Shown here: piece after piece, positions 63,650-64,000 of the stretch
How positions within the stretch are numbered: position 1 is the first letter of the stretch
Layout: every line of letters begins with the position of its first letter
Origin: Istiophorus platypterus
Taxonomy: Eukaryota > Chordata > Actinopteri > Istiophoriformes > Istiophoridae
Assembly: GCA_016859345.1 (NCBI GenBank)
Contig: CM029128.1
Span: forward strand, 22,787,281-22,851,280
Length of the DNA stretch: 64,000 bases
Direction: 5' to 3'
Program-made: the position numbers and the translations under genes
Notes under the pieces: generated by a model
What the model saw: only the letters and a program-made list of their open reading frames with translations
Database searches by the model: none
What the model was told of the DNA's origin: nothing

Positions 63650-63950
63650 CTCATCAGCCTGGTTTTCAGCAGTAGAAGGCAGCTTTTCTCAGTGAAAGAA
63701 GTGATAAAGCCGCTGTCCACTAGCTGATCAGCAGCAAACAGCAGACAGATTCACTCAGAGATCAGCTGGTGAATATATTGGAGCATTTAGCAGCTAAAGA
63801 GCCAGATACGTCCCTCAGGAACTGATGGAGACCAAAAACAGAGCTAAAAGAAAGAGAAAATTCATCGTGTCACCAGATACATGACTCCAGATAGATGCTA
63901 ATAAAATTGCTGTACACAGCTCAGAGGAACCTCGAAATGAGACCTGCAAG
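63650..63950 (+). repeat. Fish dispersed repeat (unnamed)
   Basis: Contains GTGATAAAGCCGCTGTCCAC, the CAGCAAACAGCAG block, GGAGCATTTAGCAGCTAAAG and GGAGACCAAAAACAGAGC, a sequence order I recall as recurrent in fish genomes. An inverted partial copy lies at 18464-18548. Confidence 0.6.
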
Positions 63951-64000
63951 TGGTTTGGTGTATTTTTTCACTTTTACAGATGTAGCATCTTTCCCTATTT

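Overview
This window is teleost genomic DNA, probably percomorph-like, although the species cannot be named from sequence alone. The evidence is spliced vertebrate genes with GT-AG introns, fish-type Tc1/mariner, RTE, L2/CR1 and R4/Rex6-like elements, and long GT/TA microsatellites. Coding sequence is only about 4% of the window.

Two real genes are present and they are nested. (1) angptl2 (angiopoietin-like 2) lies on the minus strand at 4218-12541. It has four coding exons joining in phase into a 529-aa secreted protein: signal peptide, coiled coil, proline-rich linker and fibrinogen-like domain. (2) ralgps1 (a Ral guanine-nucleotide exchange factor with PxxP motif and PH domain) is on the plus strand. 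Eleven consecutive in-phase exons at 29550-60775 cover the end of the RasGEF domain, the PxxP linker, an apparently optional 27-codon exon and almost the whole PH domain. The earlier RasGEF exons and the final short exon were not found and presumably lie outside the window. angptl2 therefore sits antisense inside a ralgps1 intron of at least 29.5 kb, an arrangement I recall for the mammalian orthologues.

The rest is intron filled with transposon relics. By region: 1-345 Tc1 relic; 2203-3491 RTE LINE with a candidate 8-bp target duplication; 5107-5973 decayed Tc1 in angptl2 intron 3; 8608-8990 GT-rich repeat; 13537-16245 restriction-endonuclease-type LINE embedded in (TA)n; 18464-19130 dispersed repeat and Tc1 relic; 22500-22860 probable Tc1 relic; 25288-26848 nearly complete Tc1; 26975-27195 another Tc1 tail; 27891-29430 L2 LINE ending near a ralgps1 splice acceptor; 31019-31760 LINE relic; 38846-41560 and 49086-52370 two internally inverted L2 LINEs with esterase-type ORF1 traces; 42836-43420, 45141-45420, 55886-56770 and 61328-62545 more Tc1 relics; 63650-63950 dispersed repeat.

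The most unusual observation is a 46-bp near-identical copy of angptl2 exon 1 coding sequence (12080-12125) at 16304-16349, sandwiched between two (TA)n tracts beside the R4-like LINE. A second orphan fragment, 31 bp of LINE reverse-transcriptase sequence at 33084-33114, and a perfect 17-bp-arm hairpin at 61004-61042 are also worth checking. I found no CRISPR array, operon, RNA gene or evidence of a new multi-gene system.
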